Shown one piece after another: positions 17,359 to 25,855 of a stretch of 64,000 nt of DNA (position 1 is its first letter; each line of letters starts with the position of its first letter). Position numbers and translations under genes: made by a program. The DNA lies in the NCBI RefSeq assembly GCF_900091555.1, contig NZ_FMCX01000012.1:1-64000 (forward strand). The letters run 5' to 3'. The notes below the pieces were generated by a model. It saw only the letters and a program-made list of their open reading frames with translations. It was not told where the DNA came from and searched no databases. The stretch comes from Micromonospora mirobrigensis. Its GTDB lineage: Bacteria > Actinomycetota > Actinomycetes > Mycobacteriales > Micromonosporaceae.

Positions 17359-18129
17359 TCAGAGCCCCTTCGCATGCCAGCCACCGTCGACCGGCAGCGC
17401 GGCACCAGTGATGTACGAGGCGTCGGAGGACGCCAGGAAGGCCACTGCCGACGCCACCTCCTCCGCCTCGCCGAGTCGGCCGGCAACGGTCCGGGCGACG
17501 TGCCGCACCGCCTTGTCCGGGTCCGCCCAGGCTGGTGTGCGGATCGGCCCGGGCAGAACGGCGTTGACCCGTACACCGGGGCCGTACTCGACGGCGAGCT
17601 GGCGGACCAGGGCCACCAGAGCTCCCTTGGCGGCGGCGTACGCCGGCGCTCCAGGCAGCCCGAGCAGCGCGTGAATCGAGGAGGTGACCACGACCGCCCC
17701 GGACGTCGCCTGCAGCAGCGGTAGGCAGGTCCGGACTCCCAGGTAGGCACTGCGCAGCGACAATTCCATGATCGCGTCGAACTCGTCGGGGACCAGTTCG
17801 TGCAACGGCGCGGGCCGGTGCTGCCCTACGTTGCAGTGCAGTACGTCGAGGCGGTCGACCGTCGCCACCGCGGTGTTCCAGTCGGCCTCGGAGCGGCCGT
17901 CCAGCGGCAGCGCCCGGCCGCCGACCTCCTCGGCGACCGCCTTCGCGGCACCGGGGTCGATGTCGCTGACCAGCACTGAGGCACCTTCGTCGGCGAGCCG
18001 CCGGGCGGTCGCGGCACCGATCCCGGAGCCGCCGCCGGTGACCAGCGCGATGCGTCCGGCAAATCGGCGGCAGGCGGTCGGGCCGGGCCGGGCCGACCCG
18101 GCACCATCGACGGTGGGGAAACTGGTCAT
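17359..18129 (-). CDS. SDR family sugar dehydrogenase (likely aldose 1-dehydrogenase)
   Basis: 256 residues from ATG 18129, a 4-nt ATGA overlap with the permease. Classical short-chain dehydrogenase: TGGGSGIG nucleotide motif (about residue 32), VSDID at the end of beta-2 (Asp favours NAD), CNVGQ in place of NNAG, SSIHA serine, YAAAK catalytic Tyr/Lys, LPGPIRTP, and GGWHAKGL at the C-terminus. Cytosolic. In an operon with lactonase, galactonate dehydratase, KDG kinase and aldolase, oxidation of an aldose to its lactone is the natural first step. The exact sugar is inferred, not seen. Confidence 0.8.
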   Translation of the reverse strand: MTSFPTVDGAGSARPGPTACRRFAGRIALVTGGGSGIGAATARRLADEGASVLVSDIDPGAAKAVAEEVGGRALPLDGRSEADWNTAVATVDRLDVLHCNVGQHRPAPLHELVPDEFDAIMELSLRSAYLGVRTCLPLLQATSGAVVVTSSIHALLGLPGAPAYAAAKGALVALVRQLAVEYGPGVRVNAVLPGPIRTPAWADPDKAVRHVARTVAGRLGEAEEVASAVAFLASSDASYITGAALPVDGGWHAKGL

Positions 18130-18992
18130 TTGCCGATTCCGGCCGTGATGCCCTGCGTGATCCGGTTGCCGAGCCAGACGTACACCATGATGATCGGGAG
18201 GATTGTGATGAGAACTCCGGCAAACAACGCGCCGTAGTCCGCGCCGTTGTACTGCTGGCTCTGGATGAAACCGATCAGGGCCAGCGGCAGAGTGTTGTTC
18301 TGCCTGCTCTGGACGAACATCAGCGCGAGCAGTGTCTCGTTCCACATGCCGATGACGTTGAGCAGCAGTGCGGTGGTCAGACCCCCGCGGGCCAGCGGAA
18401 ACATGATCTGCCAGAACGTCCGCCCGGGGGATAGCCCGTCCAGGGCCGCCGCCTCGACCAGTTCCGTCGGTAACGTGGCGAAGAAGCCGGTCAGCAGGAA
18501 GACGGTGAACGGCAGCGCGGTGGCGACATACACCAGGAAAAGACCCTGCATGGTGTCGATCAGTTGCAGCTTCGCCATCAGGGAGTACAACGGGAGCACG
18601 ATCACCTGTACCGGGATGCCGAGGCCGAGGGCGAAGTACATGGTCAGTCCCGCGGCGGTGCGGCTCACGCCGCGGGACAGCACGTACGCGGCGGGGGCGG
18701 CGACCGCCACTGCGGTCAGTGACGCAGTGGACACCAGTAGAACGGAGTTGATCGCCGCCGTTCCGAAGCCGCCCTGCTCCCAGGCGTTGGCCCAGTTCTC
18801 CCATCGCATCGAGGTCGGCAGCGCCCAGGGCGAAGCGAGGATCTCCCGGTTGCTCTTGAAGGCGCTGAGCACCATGAACCCGAACGCGAAGAGGCAGAAT
18901 CCGGTGAAGAGCCAGATCAGGCCGGTGCCCACCATTCGCATGGGAGCGACGGGGCGCCGGCGGTGGTGCCGGACCTGAATGTAGGTCGCCAT
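18126..18992 (-). CDS. Sugar ABC transporter permease (MalG-type)
   Basis: 288 residues from ATG 18992 (AGGAG 6 nt upstream; a GTG three bases earlier is less well spaced). Six membrane helices. The permease EAA loop reads EAAALDGLSPGRTFWQIMFPLARGGL, where it contacts the ATPase. The C-terminus (GIGK) is typical of carbohydrate uptake CUT1 family permeases. It pairs with the MalF-type permease 9 nt upstream and the lipoprotein binding protein. No ATPase is encoded in the operon, so a shared MsiK-like ATPase elsewhere is expected. Confidence 0.92.
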   Translation of the reverse strand: MATYIQVRHHRRRPVAPMRMVGTGLIWLFTGFCLFAFGFMVLSAFKSNREILASPWALPTSMRWENWANAWEQGGFGTAAINSVLLVSTASLTAVAVAAPAAYVLSRGVSRTAAGLTMYFALGLGIPVQVIVLPLYSLMAKLQLIDTMQGLFLVYVATALPFTVFLLTGFFATLPTELVEAAALDGLSPGRTFWQIMFPLARGGLTTALLLNVIGMWNETLLALMFVQSRQNNTLPLALIGFIQSQQYNGADYGALFAGVLITILPIIMVYVWLGNRITQGITAGIGK

Positions 18993-19001
18993 CACGATCT
19001 C

Positions 19002-20018
19002 CTAGAACTCGATCGTCTCGCGCCGCATCAGACGGCGAAGCGCGACCACGAAGAACACCACCAGCAGCAACATCACTATCGCGGAGGCGCACGCGTACCC
19101 GAACCGGTACGGCGGCGGGTTGTTGCCGACGGTCTGCGCGTAGACGAAAACGGCGGCGGTCCACTCGTACGCCGGTGGCGGGTAGCCGCCAGCGGCACCG
19201 AACGCATAGTTGAACTCGAATATCTTGACCGAACTGATGGTCCACAGCACTGCGGCGACACCGACGATGTCCCAGGACAGTGGCAGCGTGACGTGCCGCA
19301 GCTTCTGCCAGGCGTTGGCGCCGGCGAGCATGGCGTCCTCGTAGTAGTACGCCGGGATGCGGTCGACGCCGGCCATCAGAATCATCACGTAGTACCCGAT
19401 GTTGATCCACACCAGGCCGACCATGATCGCGGGGAACGCGGATTTCGGCCCGATCCACTTCACGGGTTCCACGCCGACAGTGCCGAGGGCGTTGTTGACG
19501 AGCCCGTCGTACCGCAGCAGGTAACCCCAGAAGATCGCCAGCACGATGGTGGAGACCACGTGCGGCAGGAAGATCACGCTACGGACGAACCTGTTGCCCC
19601 GCATCTCGCGGAGCACCAGCAGGAAGCCGAAGCTGAGAGCGAAGATCGTGCCGCCCACCACGAAGAGCACCAGCAGGGTGTTCGTGAAGGTGGTGCGAAA
19701 CACCGGGTCGTTCAGCAGCGCCTTGAAGTTGTCCAGCCCGTTCCCTTGCGGGGCGTTGATGCCGTCCCACTCGGTGAAGCTCGCATATGCCGAGTAGAGC
19801 GCCGGAAGAATGAAGAAGAGCGTGTAGAGCAGCAGCGCGGCCGAGACAAATGGCAGGAAGAGGCGACGTTGCCCACGGGCCAGGGCGGATGCGTCACGGC
19901 GCTGCCGCCGACGGTGCGGGTCACTGGCGGAGGCCGACGGCCGCGGGGCGGGCCGCCCGGTTGAGCGGCCCACCCCCTGGCGCGGGGTGGCGAGGCCGGT
20001 GGGGGCCAGGTCAGCCAT
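19002..20018 (-). CDS. Sugar ABC transporter permease (MalF-type)
   Basis: 338 residues with a long basic cytoplasmic N-terminus (about 50 residues rich in Arg, Pro and Ser), six membrane helices beginning RRLFLPFVSAALLLYTLFFILPALYSAYASF, and the EAA loop EDAMLAGANAWQKLRHVTLPLSWDI. CUT1 family. The start overlaps the binding-protein stop by 8 nt. It forms the membrane channel with the next permease for import of an oligosaccharide or sugar acid. Confidence 0.92.
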   Translation of the reverse strand: MADLAPTGLATPRQGVGRSTGRPAPRPSASASDPHRRRQRRDASALARGQRRLFLPFVSAALLLYTLFFILPALYSAYASFTEWDGINAPQGNGLDNFKALLNDPVFRTTFTNTLLVLFVVGGTIFALSFGFLLVLREMRGNRFVRSVIFLPHVVSTIVLAIFWGYLLRYDGLVNNALGTVGVEPVKWIGPKSAFPAIMVGLVWINIGYYVMILMAGVDRIPAYYYEDAMLAGANAWQKLRHVTLPLSWDIVGVAAVLWTISSVKIFEFNYAFGAAGGYPPPAYEWTAAVFVYAQTVGNNPPPYRFGYACASAIVMLLLVVFFVVALRRLMRRETIEF

Positions 20019-21324
20019 GAGACTTCCAGTAATCGGCCTGCTTGGACTTGACGTCGACGAGGAACTGCGCCCCGGTGCTCTCGCCCTGCATCAGCGACTG
20101 GTAAGCCGGCCGCCAGACGTTGCTCAGCAGGTCCCCGGCTACCAGCGGCACTCCGGCGCTGGTCGCGAAGACGTCCTTTGTTTCGAAGGACTTCTTCAGG
20201 GTGGCGAGCTCCTTGGGCGCCTCAATGTCAGCCCGCGGCGTGATGTTGGCCGCCTGGGTAGCGATCGGGGTGAGCCGGGACTTGTTCAGGAAGTATGCGA
20301 TGAACTTCTGCGCCGGCGCGGCGTGCTTGGCCGACTTGGGGATGGCGAAGCCGAAGAAGTTCACCGGAACCGCGTCCGAGCCGCCGTCGAAGGTCGGGAA
20401 GTCGAACGAGTCGAACCGGAAGCCGGGGGCAACCGTCCCCTTGGTCTCGCTGGGGACCCAGGAACCCTGCAGCAGCAGCGCGGCCTTGCCCTGCGCCCAG
20501 GCGTTCTGCTGCGCGGGGTACTGGCTGGCGTCGTACCCCTTGACGAAGTAGCCACCCTTGACGAGTTTCTCGAGCTCGTCGACGGCCTGCTTGACCTTCG
20601 GGTCGTCCCACTTCGCGCCGGTCTTGTCGGTGGCCAGGTCGCGGTAGCCGTCGGGGCCGAGCGCCCGGATCAGCAGGCTCTGCGGCCAGTACGCCGCCGC
20701 GCCCGGATTGTCGGCGTCCAGCGCCAGGGGCGCGATCCCGGACTTCTTCAGGTCGTCGAGCACCTGGACGAACTGTTCCCAGGTGGCCGGCGGCTTTTCG
20801 GCGAGCTTCGGGTACTTCGCGGCGTCGAACCAGATCGCCTCGCTGGCGACCTCGTAGGGCACCATGAACGGCTTGCCGTCCCCGCCGGTGAGGTATCGCC
20901 GGTACTTCTCGGGGATCACGTCGGAGACCTTGACGTCCTCGCCATCGACCTTCTGCTCGTAGGCCGGGCTGAGGTCGGCGTACTGGTTGGGGAGCACCAG
21001 GTTGGCACCGATCGCGTTCAGGGACTGGTCGACCAGGTCGGCCTTGGCACCAGTACGCAATGTCGGCACCAGCTTGGTGAGTACCTCCCGCCCCTGCCAC
21101 TCGACATTGACCTTGATGTTCGTGTCCTTGGTGAATCCGTCGATGGCGCCCTGGAGCACCTTGGCCTGCGGCTCGGTCTGCTGCCACATGGACCAGTAGG
21201 TGAACTCCTCCCCGTCTGTGCCCGAGGAACCGGACCCGCATCCGGCAAGAGCGATCGTGGCGGTGAGGCCCACGGCGGCCAGCGCCGACAGGCGCCGCAA
21301 CGCTGCGGAGGTGCTGTTGATCAT
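20011..21324 (-). CDS. Extracellular sugar-binding lipoprotein of CUT1 ABC transporter
   Basis: 437 residues from ATG 21324. Lipobox LAGC at about residue 27, a Ser/Gly/Thr spacer, then the binding-protein fold (EFTYWSMWQQTEPQAKVLQGAIDGFTKDTNIKVNVEW), hinge segments and the conserved AALLLQGSW strand. Anchored outside the cytoplasmic membrane, it delivers substrate to the two following permeases. The start is 2 nt after the stop of the unknown TIM-barrel-like gene. Which carbohydrate it binds is not visible. Confidence 0.92.
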   Translation of the reverse strand: MINSTSAALRRLSALAAVGLTATIALAGCGSGSSGTDGEEFTYWSMWQQTEPQAKVLQGAIDGFTKDTNIKVNVEWQGREVLTKLVPTLRTGAKADLVDQSLNAIGANLVLPNQYADLSPAYEQKVDGEDVKVSDVIPEKYRRYLTGGDGKPFMVPYEVASEAIWFDAAKYPKLAEKPPATWEQFVQVLDDLKKSGIAPLALDADNPGAAAYWPQSLLIRALGPDGYRDLATDKTGAKWDDPKVKQAVDELEKLVKGGYFVKGYDASQYPAQQNAWAQGKAALLLQGSWVPSETKGTVAPGFRFDSFDFPTFDGGSDAVPVNFFGFAIPKSAKHAAPAQKFIAYFLNKSRLTPIATQAANITPRADIEAPKELATLKKSFETKDVFATSAGVPLVAGDLLSNVWRPAYQSLMQGESTGAQFLVDVKSKQADYWKSHG

Positions 21325-21326
21325 GA

Positions 21327-22532
21327 CTAACACCTATCTGCATGGGGTTGGAGGTGACTGCCGCTGCCGGTCCCGAGGTACGGGGTGGCTGCACGGCGGG
21401 TGGGGGAAGTGGACCGCCGGGCGACAGCGGCCAGGTCGGCGAGCCTGTGGGACTGCGGACCGGACACCAGCCCGAGGTGATACAGGTGCAGCTCGTCCAT
21501 CCCTGCCGCCAGGTAGCGTCGGACGAGGTCGGAAAGCTGCATGGGCTCGACCGGCAGAGTGTCCGGTCGAAAATAGCCACCGAGGCCGATGTCGGGCCTC
21601 GTGGCAGTGCGCAGGGCAGCGAGCGCCGGTTCGGCGTCCGGCCACCAACAGTTGGCCACGACGGTGTCGGGGAGGGCTGCGCCATGACCCGCCACGGTGG
21701 CGAAGGCGCCGCTGGCGAACGGGTCGGCGGAGGCGTGCACCGTCGCCCGCACCCGGGCACTGCGAAGAATGCCGACCAGCCGGTCCCGCAACTCAGCGGC
21801 CAGCGTGGTGCGAACCTCGGCCACCGGTGCGGCCAGACCGCCGAGCGCATCCGACACGCTCGCCGCGCTCGGAAGTCGCCGGACCCGGGCACGCAGCTCC
21901 TCCGGGTCGACTCCGGCCGACCGGTAGCGGGGCAGGCAGCCGGTGCAGAAGCAGAGTGAGAGCAGGGCTCGCTGCACCGACGTCCAGTCGGCGAACTCCA
22001 CCTTGTCGTGGTGCCCGGCGTGGTCGATGCCGAGCGGACCGCACGCCTCCAGCACCACGCCGTCCGGCTCGCCGAGCTCGACCACCTCGGACACCAGCGT
22101 GGCGCAGTAGTCACGGACCACCTCGTGCGAGGGGCAGAGCCCGTAGGTGTAGGGCTCGCCGTAGGCATTACGGACCACGAGGTCCCCGTGCCGCGAACCG
22201 AGCTGGCTGTTGTGGGTGAGCACCGTCCAGGCGTGCACCGCGAGCCCGCGGGCGCGGACCGCACTGCTGGCCGCGGTGAACGAGCCCGGCCAGGTCGGGG
22301 CGGCGGGCACCAGCGGAGAGCCTCGCCAGACGGCGGGCCGGATCGGCAGGTAGAAGGCGGCGTGGCGGGCGGTGACGGTACGTCTGGTCGGGTGCATCGG
22401 GGTTGCCGCCCGGGTGGTGTGGTACGCCGCCGCGACCGCGATCCCGTCCACCCCCAGATCGACGGCACGGGCCGCGGCTGCCGGGTCGCCGTCGAAGTCC
22501 CACGGGTAGGCGTACCCGATGGCGGTCACCAT
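21327..22532 (-). CDS. Unrecognised TIM-barrel-like protein in sugar-acid operon
   Basis: 401 residues, no signal peptide or membrane helix. Begins MVTAIGYAYPWDFDGDPAAAARAVDLGVDGIAVAAAYHTTR, a beta-alpha start like that of a TIM barrel. It contains HAWTVLTHNSQLGSRHG and YGLCPSHEVVRDYCATLVSEVVE, a PDGVVLEACGP strand, a cysteine cluster CFCTGC near residue 215 and a later strand LGGYFRPDTLP. The pattern recalls glycosidase-like barrels, but I do not recognise the family. It overlaps the glucarate dehydratase-like gene by 7 nt and ends 2 nt before the binding protein, so it belongs to the pathway: possibly an intracellular hydrolase or lyase for the imported oligosaccharide. Confidence 0.7.
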   Translation of the reverse strand: MVTAIGYAYPWDFDGDPAAAARAVDLGVDGIAVAAAYHTTRAATPMHPTRRTVTARHAAFYLPIRPAVWRGSPLVPAAPTWPGSFTAASSAVRARGLAVHAWTVLTHNSQLGSRHGDLVVRNAYGEPYTYGLCPSHEVVRDYCATLVSEVVELGEPDGVVLEACGPLGIDHAGHHDKVEFADWTSVQRALLSLCFCTGCLPRYRSAGVDPEELRARVRRLPSAASVSDALGGLAAPVAEVRTTLAAELRDRLVGILRSARVRATVHASADPFASGAFATVAGHGAALPDTVVANCWWPDAEPALAALRTATRPDIGLGGYFRPDTLPVEPMQLSDLVRRYLAAGMDELHLYHLGLVSGPQSHRLADLAAVARRSTSPTRRAATPYLGTGSGSHLQPHADRC

Positions 22533-23815
22533 CGCGGACTCCGGCGCTCGTACTCGGGCCGGAGGCGGCGCATGTATGCCGTGTCGTCACGCTGACGGAT
22601 ACCACAGCCGAGGTACTGCTCGTGCAGCCTGGCAAGCGCGTCCTCGTCGAGGGTCACGCCGAGACCGGGGGTGGTCGGCACCGCGACGCTTCCGTCGCGG
22701 AACTCCAAGGCGCCCGGCACGATCAGGTCCTCGGTCTTCCACGGCCAGTGGGTGTCACAGGCGTAGCTCAGGTTCGGAGTGGCGGCGGCCAGGTGCACCA
22801 TCGCGGCCAGGCTGATCCCCAGGTGCGAGTTGGAGTGCATGGACAGGCCCATGCCGAAGGTGCCGCAGATCCCGGCCAGCAGCCGGGACCGGTGCAGGCC
22901 ACCCCAGTAGTGGTGGTCGGAGAGCACCACGCCCACCGCACCGGCGGCGACCGCCGGCGCGAGGTGGGGGAAGTCGACGACGCACATGTTCGTCGCCAGC
23001 GGCATCGGTGCCTCGCGGGCGACCTCCGCCATCCCGTCGATGCCGGGGGTGGGGTCCTCCAGGTACTCGAGAGTCCCCTCGAGCGCGCGGGCCACCCGCA
23101 CGGAGGTGGCCGGAGTCCATGCGGCGTTGGGGTCCAGACGTAGCGGCAGGGTGGGGAACTCGTCGCGCAACGCCCTGATGGCTTCGATCTCCTGGTCGGG
23201 TGGAAACACCCCGCCCTTGAGTTTGATCGCGGTGAAGCCGTAGCGGTCCACCATTGCGCGGGCCTGAGCGACGATGCCGGCGGGGTCGAGTGCCTCCCCC
23301 CATTCGTCCGGCTCACCGGCGGCCCGGTCGCCGTCGGGGTCAGCGGGGTGGTGGGCCCACTTGTAGAACAGATACGCGCTGAAGGGCACCCGGTCCCGCA
23401 CCGCACCGCCGAGAAGGTCGGCCACTGGCCGCCCCAGCGCCTGACCCTGGATGTCGAGGAAGGCGACCTCGAACGGAGAGAACACCCGTTCCACCGTGCC
23501 GCTCTCAGTGATCAGGCCGGTCAGGCCGTGCGCGTCGCCGCCGGTGTCTCCGGCGAGCGCCACGGTGACCGCCGTGAAGGCGGTGTTCAGCGCGAACACG
23601 TCGTGCCCGGCCAGCGCGGCGGCGGCCCTGCGCAGCTTGCCCAGGTGCACCTCGTCGGCGTAGGTCTCCCCCAGGCCGGTGATACCGGAGTCGGTCCGCA
23701 CCTCGACGACGGCGCGTAGGGCGTACGGCTCGTGCACCCCCACCGCGTTGAGCAGCGGCGGGTCGGCGAACGCCACCGGGGTGATCCTGATGCCGGTGAC
23801 AGTCAGAGCGCTCAT
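22526..23815 (-). CDS. gudD: Glucarate/galactarate dehydratase-like enolase superfamily enzyme
   Basis: 429 residues from ATG 23815 (ATGA overlap with the KdgD stop). Enolase fold with glucarate dehydratase features: KLKGG (catalytic K-x-K), RLDPNAAW (metal Asp), LEDPT (metal Glu), ATNMCV (metal Asn), SDHHYWGGL (Asp) and the diagnostic SMHSNSHLGISL histidine segment. It dehydrates D-glucarate or a related aldarate to 5-dehydro-4-deoxyglucarate, the substrate of the neighbouring KdgD. Cytosolic. The symbol reflects family membership; the stereo-preference is not provable here. Confidence 0.88.
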   Translation of the reverse strand: MSALTVTGIRITPVAFADPPLLNAVGVHEPYALRAVVEVRTDSGITGLGETYADEVHLGKLRRAAAALAGHDVFALNTAFTAVTVALAGDTGGDAHGLTGLITESGTVERVFSPFEVAFLDIQGQALGRPVADLLGGAVRDRVPFSAYLFYKWAHHPADPDGDRAAGEPDEWGEALDPAGIVAQARAMVDRYGFTAIKLKGGVFPPDQEIEAIRALRDEFPTLPLRLDPNAAWTPATSVRVARALEGTLEYLEDPTPGIDGMAEVAREAPMPLATNMCVVDFPHLAPAVAAGAVGVVLSDHHYWGGLHRSRLLAGICGTFGMGLSMHSNSHLGISLAAMVHLAAATPNLSYACDTHWPWKTEDLIVPGALEFRDGSVAVPTTPGLGVTLDEDALARLHEQYLGCGIRQRDDTAYMRRLRPEYERRSPRW

Positions 23816-24750
23816 CGCCCCGCCACCGACTTCGCGAGGGCGAGCCCGCCGTCGATGATCTGCGCCAACCGTGCCATGTGCTCCGGGGCGGGGTCGACCA
23901 GTGGCGGACGGACCCCGCCGACGTCCAGGCCGCGCAGCCGGACCGCCGCCTTGATCAGTGACACGGCGTAACCCGGCACGGTTTCGCGCAGCTCCACCAG
24001 GGGGTGGAAGAAGTCGGTCAGAAACGCTTCGACCACTTTCTCGTCGCCCGCGCTGACGGCATCGTAGAAGGCGAGCGAGATTTCGGGGGCGAAGCAGAAC
24101 ACGGCTGAGGAGTACAGGCGTACGCCCAGGCTGCGGTACGCGGTGACGGTGGCCTCGGCGGTGGGCATCCCGTTGAAGAACTGGAACGCCTTGCCGGTGC
24201 CGTCGAGGGCGCCCCGTACGGCCAGCACGATTCGGGCCAGCAGGTCCAGGTCTCCGATGCCGTCCTTGAAGCCTGCCACGGTGGCGATCCTCGAAACTTC
24301 GGCGGCGGCCGCGGCGTCGAACCGTGCACCACCGCGGTTGTACACGATCAGCGGCAGCGCGGACGCGTCGGCCACCTGCTGCGTGTACCGCACCAGGCCC
24401 TCGGTCGGGCCGCTGACGAGGTAGGGCGGAAGCAGCAGCAGTCCGTCCGCGCCGACCGATTCGGCGATCGCGGCGCACCGACGGGCGACTGGCAGGGCGG
24501 ATCCGGTGCCGGCGTAGACCGGCACCCGCCGGTCGGTGACCGCGACGGTGGTCGCGACCACCTCGCGGTATTCCTCGACGTCCAGCGCGTGAAACTCGCC
24601 GGTGCCGCAGGCGACGAAGACCGCGCCGGGTCCGGCGGCCACTCCCTGGGAGACGTGTTCGGCGAGCGCGGCGAGGTCGACCGACCCCTGACCGTCGAAC
24701 GGCGTCACCGGGAAGAAAAGCACCCCATCAAGTTCCGGCACTCGACACAT
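23812..24750 (-). CDS. kdgD: 5-dehydro-4-deoxyglucarate dehydratase (DapA family)
   Basis: 312 residues from ATG 24750; the frame is open further upstream, but translation from there would run through the operator palindrome. DapA-type class I aldolase barrel: GVLFFPVTPFD, ACGTGEFHALDVEEY, LIVYNRGGARFD (catalytic Tyr) and VAGFKDGIGDL (Schiff-base Lys). It converts 5-dehydro-4-deoxyglucarate into 2,5-dioxopentanoate (alpha-ketoglutarate semialdehyde), CO2 and water. First gene of the long minus-strand operon, next to the divergent IclR regulator. Its product is oxidised by the dehydrogenase at 25856. Confidence 0.9.
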   Translation of the reverse strand: MCRVPELDGVLFFPVTPFDGQGSVDLAALAEHVSQGVAAGPGAVFVACGTGEFHALDVEEYREVVATTVAVTDRRVPVYAGTGSALPVARRCAAIAESVGADGLLLLPPYLVSGPTEGLVRYTQQVADASALPLIVYNRGGARFDAAAAAEVSRIATVAGFKDGIGDLDLLARIVLAVRGALDGTGKAFQFFNGMPTAEATVTAYRSLGVRLYSSAVFCFAPEISLAFYDAVSAGDEKVVEAFLTDFFHPLVELRETVPGYAVSLIKAAVRLRGLDVGGVRPPLVDPAPEHMARLAQIIDGGLALAKSVAGR

Positions 24751-24764
24751 CCTCCAGCTCCAAC

Positions 24765-24782
24765 TGTTCACACTTGTGAACA
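24765..24782. promoter_or_regulatory. IclR-type operator palindrome
   Basis: TGTTCACACTTGTGAACA is a perfect inverted repeat with 8-bp arms around CT. It lies in the 152-nt gap between kdgD and the divergent IclR gene, at the head of the 13-kb operon. Binding by the adjacent IclR protein is inferred. Confidence 0.7.
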
Positions 24783-24902
24783 CTGATCGCCCTTGCGAAC
24801 TAGGATGCGGACGGTAATACTCGTCACTTGGGACTGTCAATACTTGGTAACCACGACGTTTCGCGACGATGTCCACGCGGGACGCCCGGACATCGGGGAG
24901 CC

Positions 24903-25760
24903 ATGACCACGATGCACACGAGCGGCCCTGTGGCCGCCGCCACCACCACCGCCGCCAGCGAAAGTGCGGTGCAAGCCGCAGACGTTCAGCCAGCCGGGGT
25001 CAGCCGCCGGCCGGAGTCGGTCAAGTCAGCGGACCGAACCGTCGACGTCCTGGAGACGCTCGCCGCCAACGACGGCCGGCTGACGTTCAGCGAGCTGCAG
25101 CGCAGACTCGACGTACCGAAGTCGAGCCTGCACGCCATCCTGCGCACACTCGTCGCCAGAGGATGGGTCGACACGGACGAACGCGCCAGCGCGTACGGCA
25201 TCGGCTTGCGGGCGCTGCGGGCAGGCGCATCCTTCCTCGACCGTGACCCGGTGGTGCAGGCGGCGGGAACGGTACTCACCCGGCTTCGCCACCATCTTGA
25301 CGAGACAGTCCATCTCGCTCGGCTGGACGGCTGCGACGTCGTGTACCTGGCCAGCCGTGAGTCACAGCACCACCTCCGGGTCGCGTCCCGGATCGGCCGC
25401 CGGCTGCCGGCCCATGCCACGGCCCTCGGCAAGGCGCTGCTGGCCGCCCGCACCTGGGAGGAGGTGGACCGGGTGTTGCCGCACCGGCTCATCGCGTTGA
25501 CCGACCACACCGTCACGGACCGGCAGACGCTCCGCGAGGAACTCTCGGACACCCGCGTACGCGGATGGGCGTACGAGGCTGAGCAGAACACCCCTGGCCT
25601 GGCCTGCGTCGCCGTCGCGCTGCCCAGCAGCTCTTCACTGGATGCCGTGAGCTGCTCGATCCCCTTGGCACGAGCCACCGACGCGCACCTCGCGGAGGCG
25701 GTCAAGGCCATCACCGCCGCAGCCAGCGAGATCAGCGCCATGGCACGCGTCCGGTACTGA
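24903..25760 (+). CDS. IclR family transcriptional regulator (sugar-acid operon)
   Basis: 285 residues from ATG 24903 (GGGAG upstream; an earlier in-frame start has no ribosome site). A low-complexity N-terminus of about 35 residues, then the winged HTH (SADRTVDVLETLAANDGRLTFSELQRRLDVPKSSLHAILRTLVARGWV) and the GAF-like ligand domain (HLDETVHLARLDGCDVVYLASRES, RLPAHATALGKALLAA, RGWAYEAEQNTPGLACVAVAL). IclR regulators of uronate and aldarate pathways bind keto-deoxy intermediates. It is divergent from kdgD with the palindrome at 24765-24782 between them. Confidence 0.9.
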   Translation: MTTMHTSGPVAAATTTAASESAVQAADVQPAGVSRRPESVKSADRTVDVLETLAANDGRLTFSELQRRLDVPKSSLHAILRTLVARGWVDTDERASAYGIGLRALRAGASFLDRDPVVQAAGTVLTRLRHHLDETVHLARLDGCDVVYLASRESQHHLRVASRIGRRLPAHATALGKALLAARTWEEVDRVLPHRLIALTDHTVTDRQTLREELSDTRVRGWAYEAEQNTPGLACVAVALPSSSSLDAVSCSIPLARATDAHLAEAVKAITAAASEISAMARVRY

Positions 25761-25810
25761 CGTCGACCGTCGGGCCGGTCGGCGGCGGTGTGCCGACGAC
25801 CGGCCCGCGC

Positions 25811-25854
25811 GGGCCCTGCCGCAGCCGCGAGGTGAAGCGGCTGCGGCAGGGCCC
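25811..25854. terminator. Bidirectional hairpin terminator
   Basis: A perfect 18-bp stem (25811-25828 pairing with 25837-25854) with an 8-nt loop lies between the convergent IclR and semialdehyde dehydrogenase genes. There is no U-tract, as is usual for strong GC-rich actinobacterial hairpins. Confidence 0.8.
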
Positions 25855-25855
25855 G

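Noticed and set aside
24751..24876. Longer N-terminus for KdgD
   Set aside because: The added residues do not match DapA-family starts and the extension would run through the operator palindrome.
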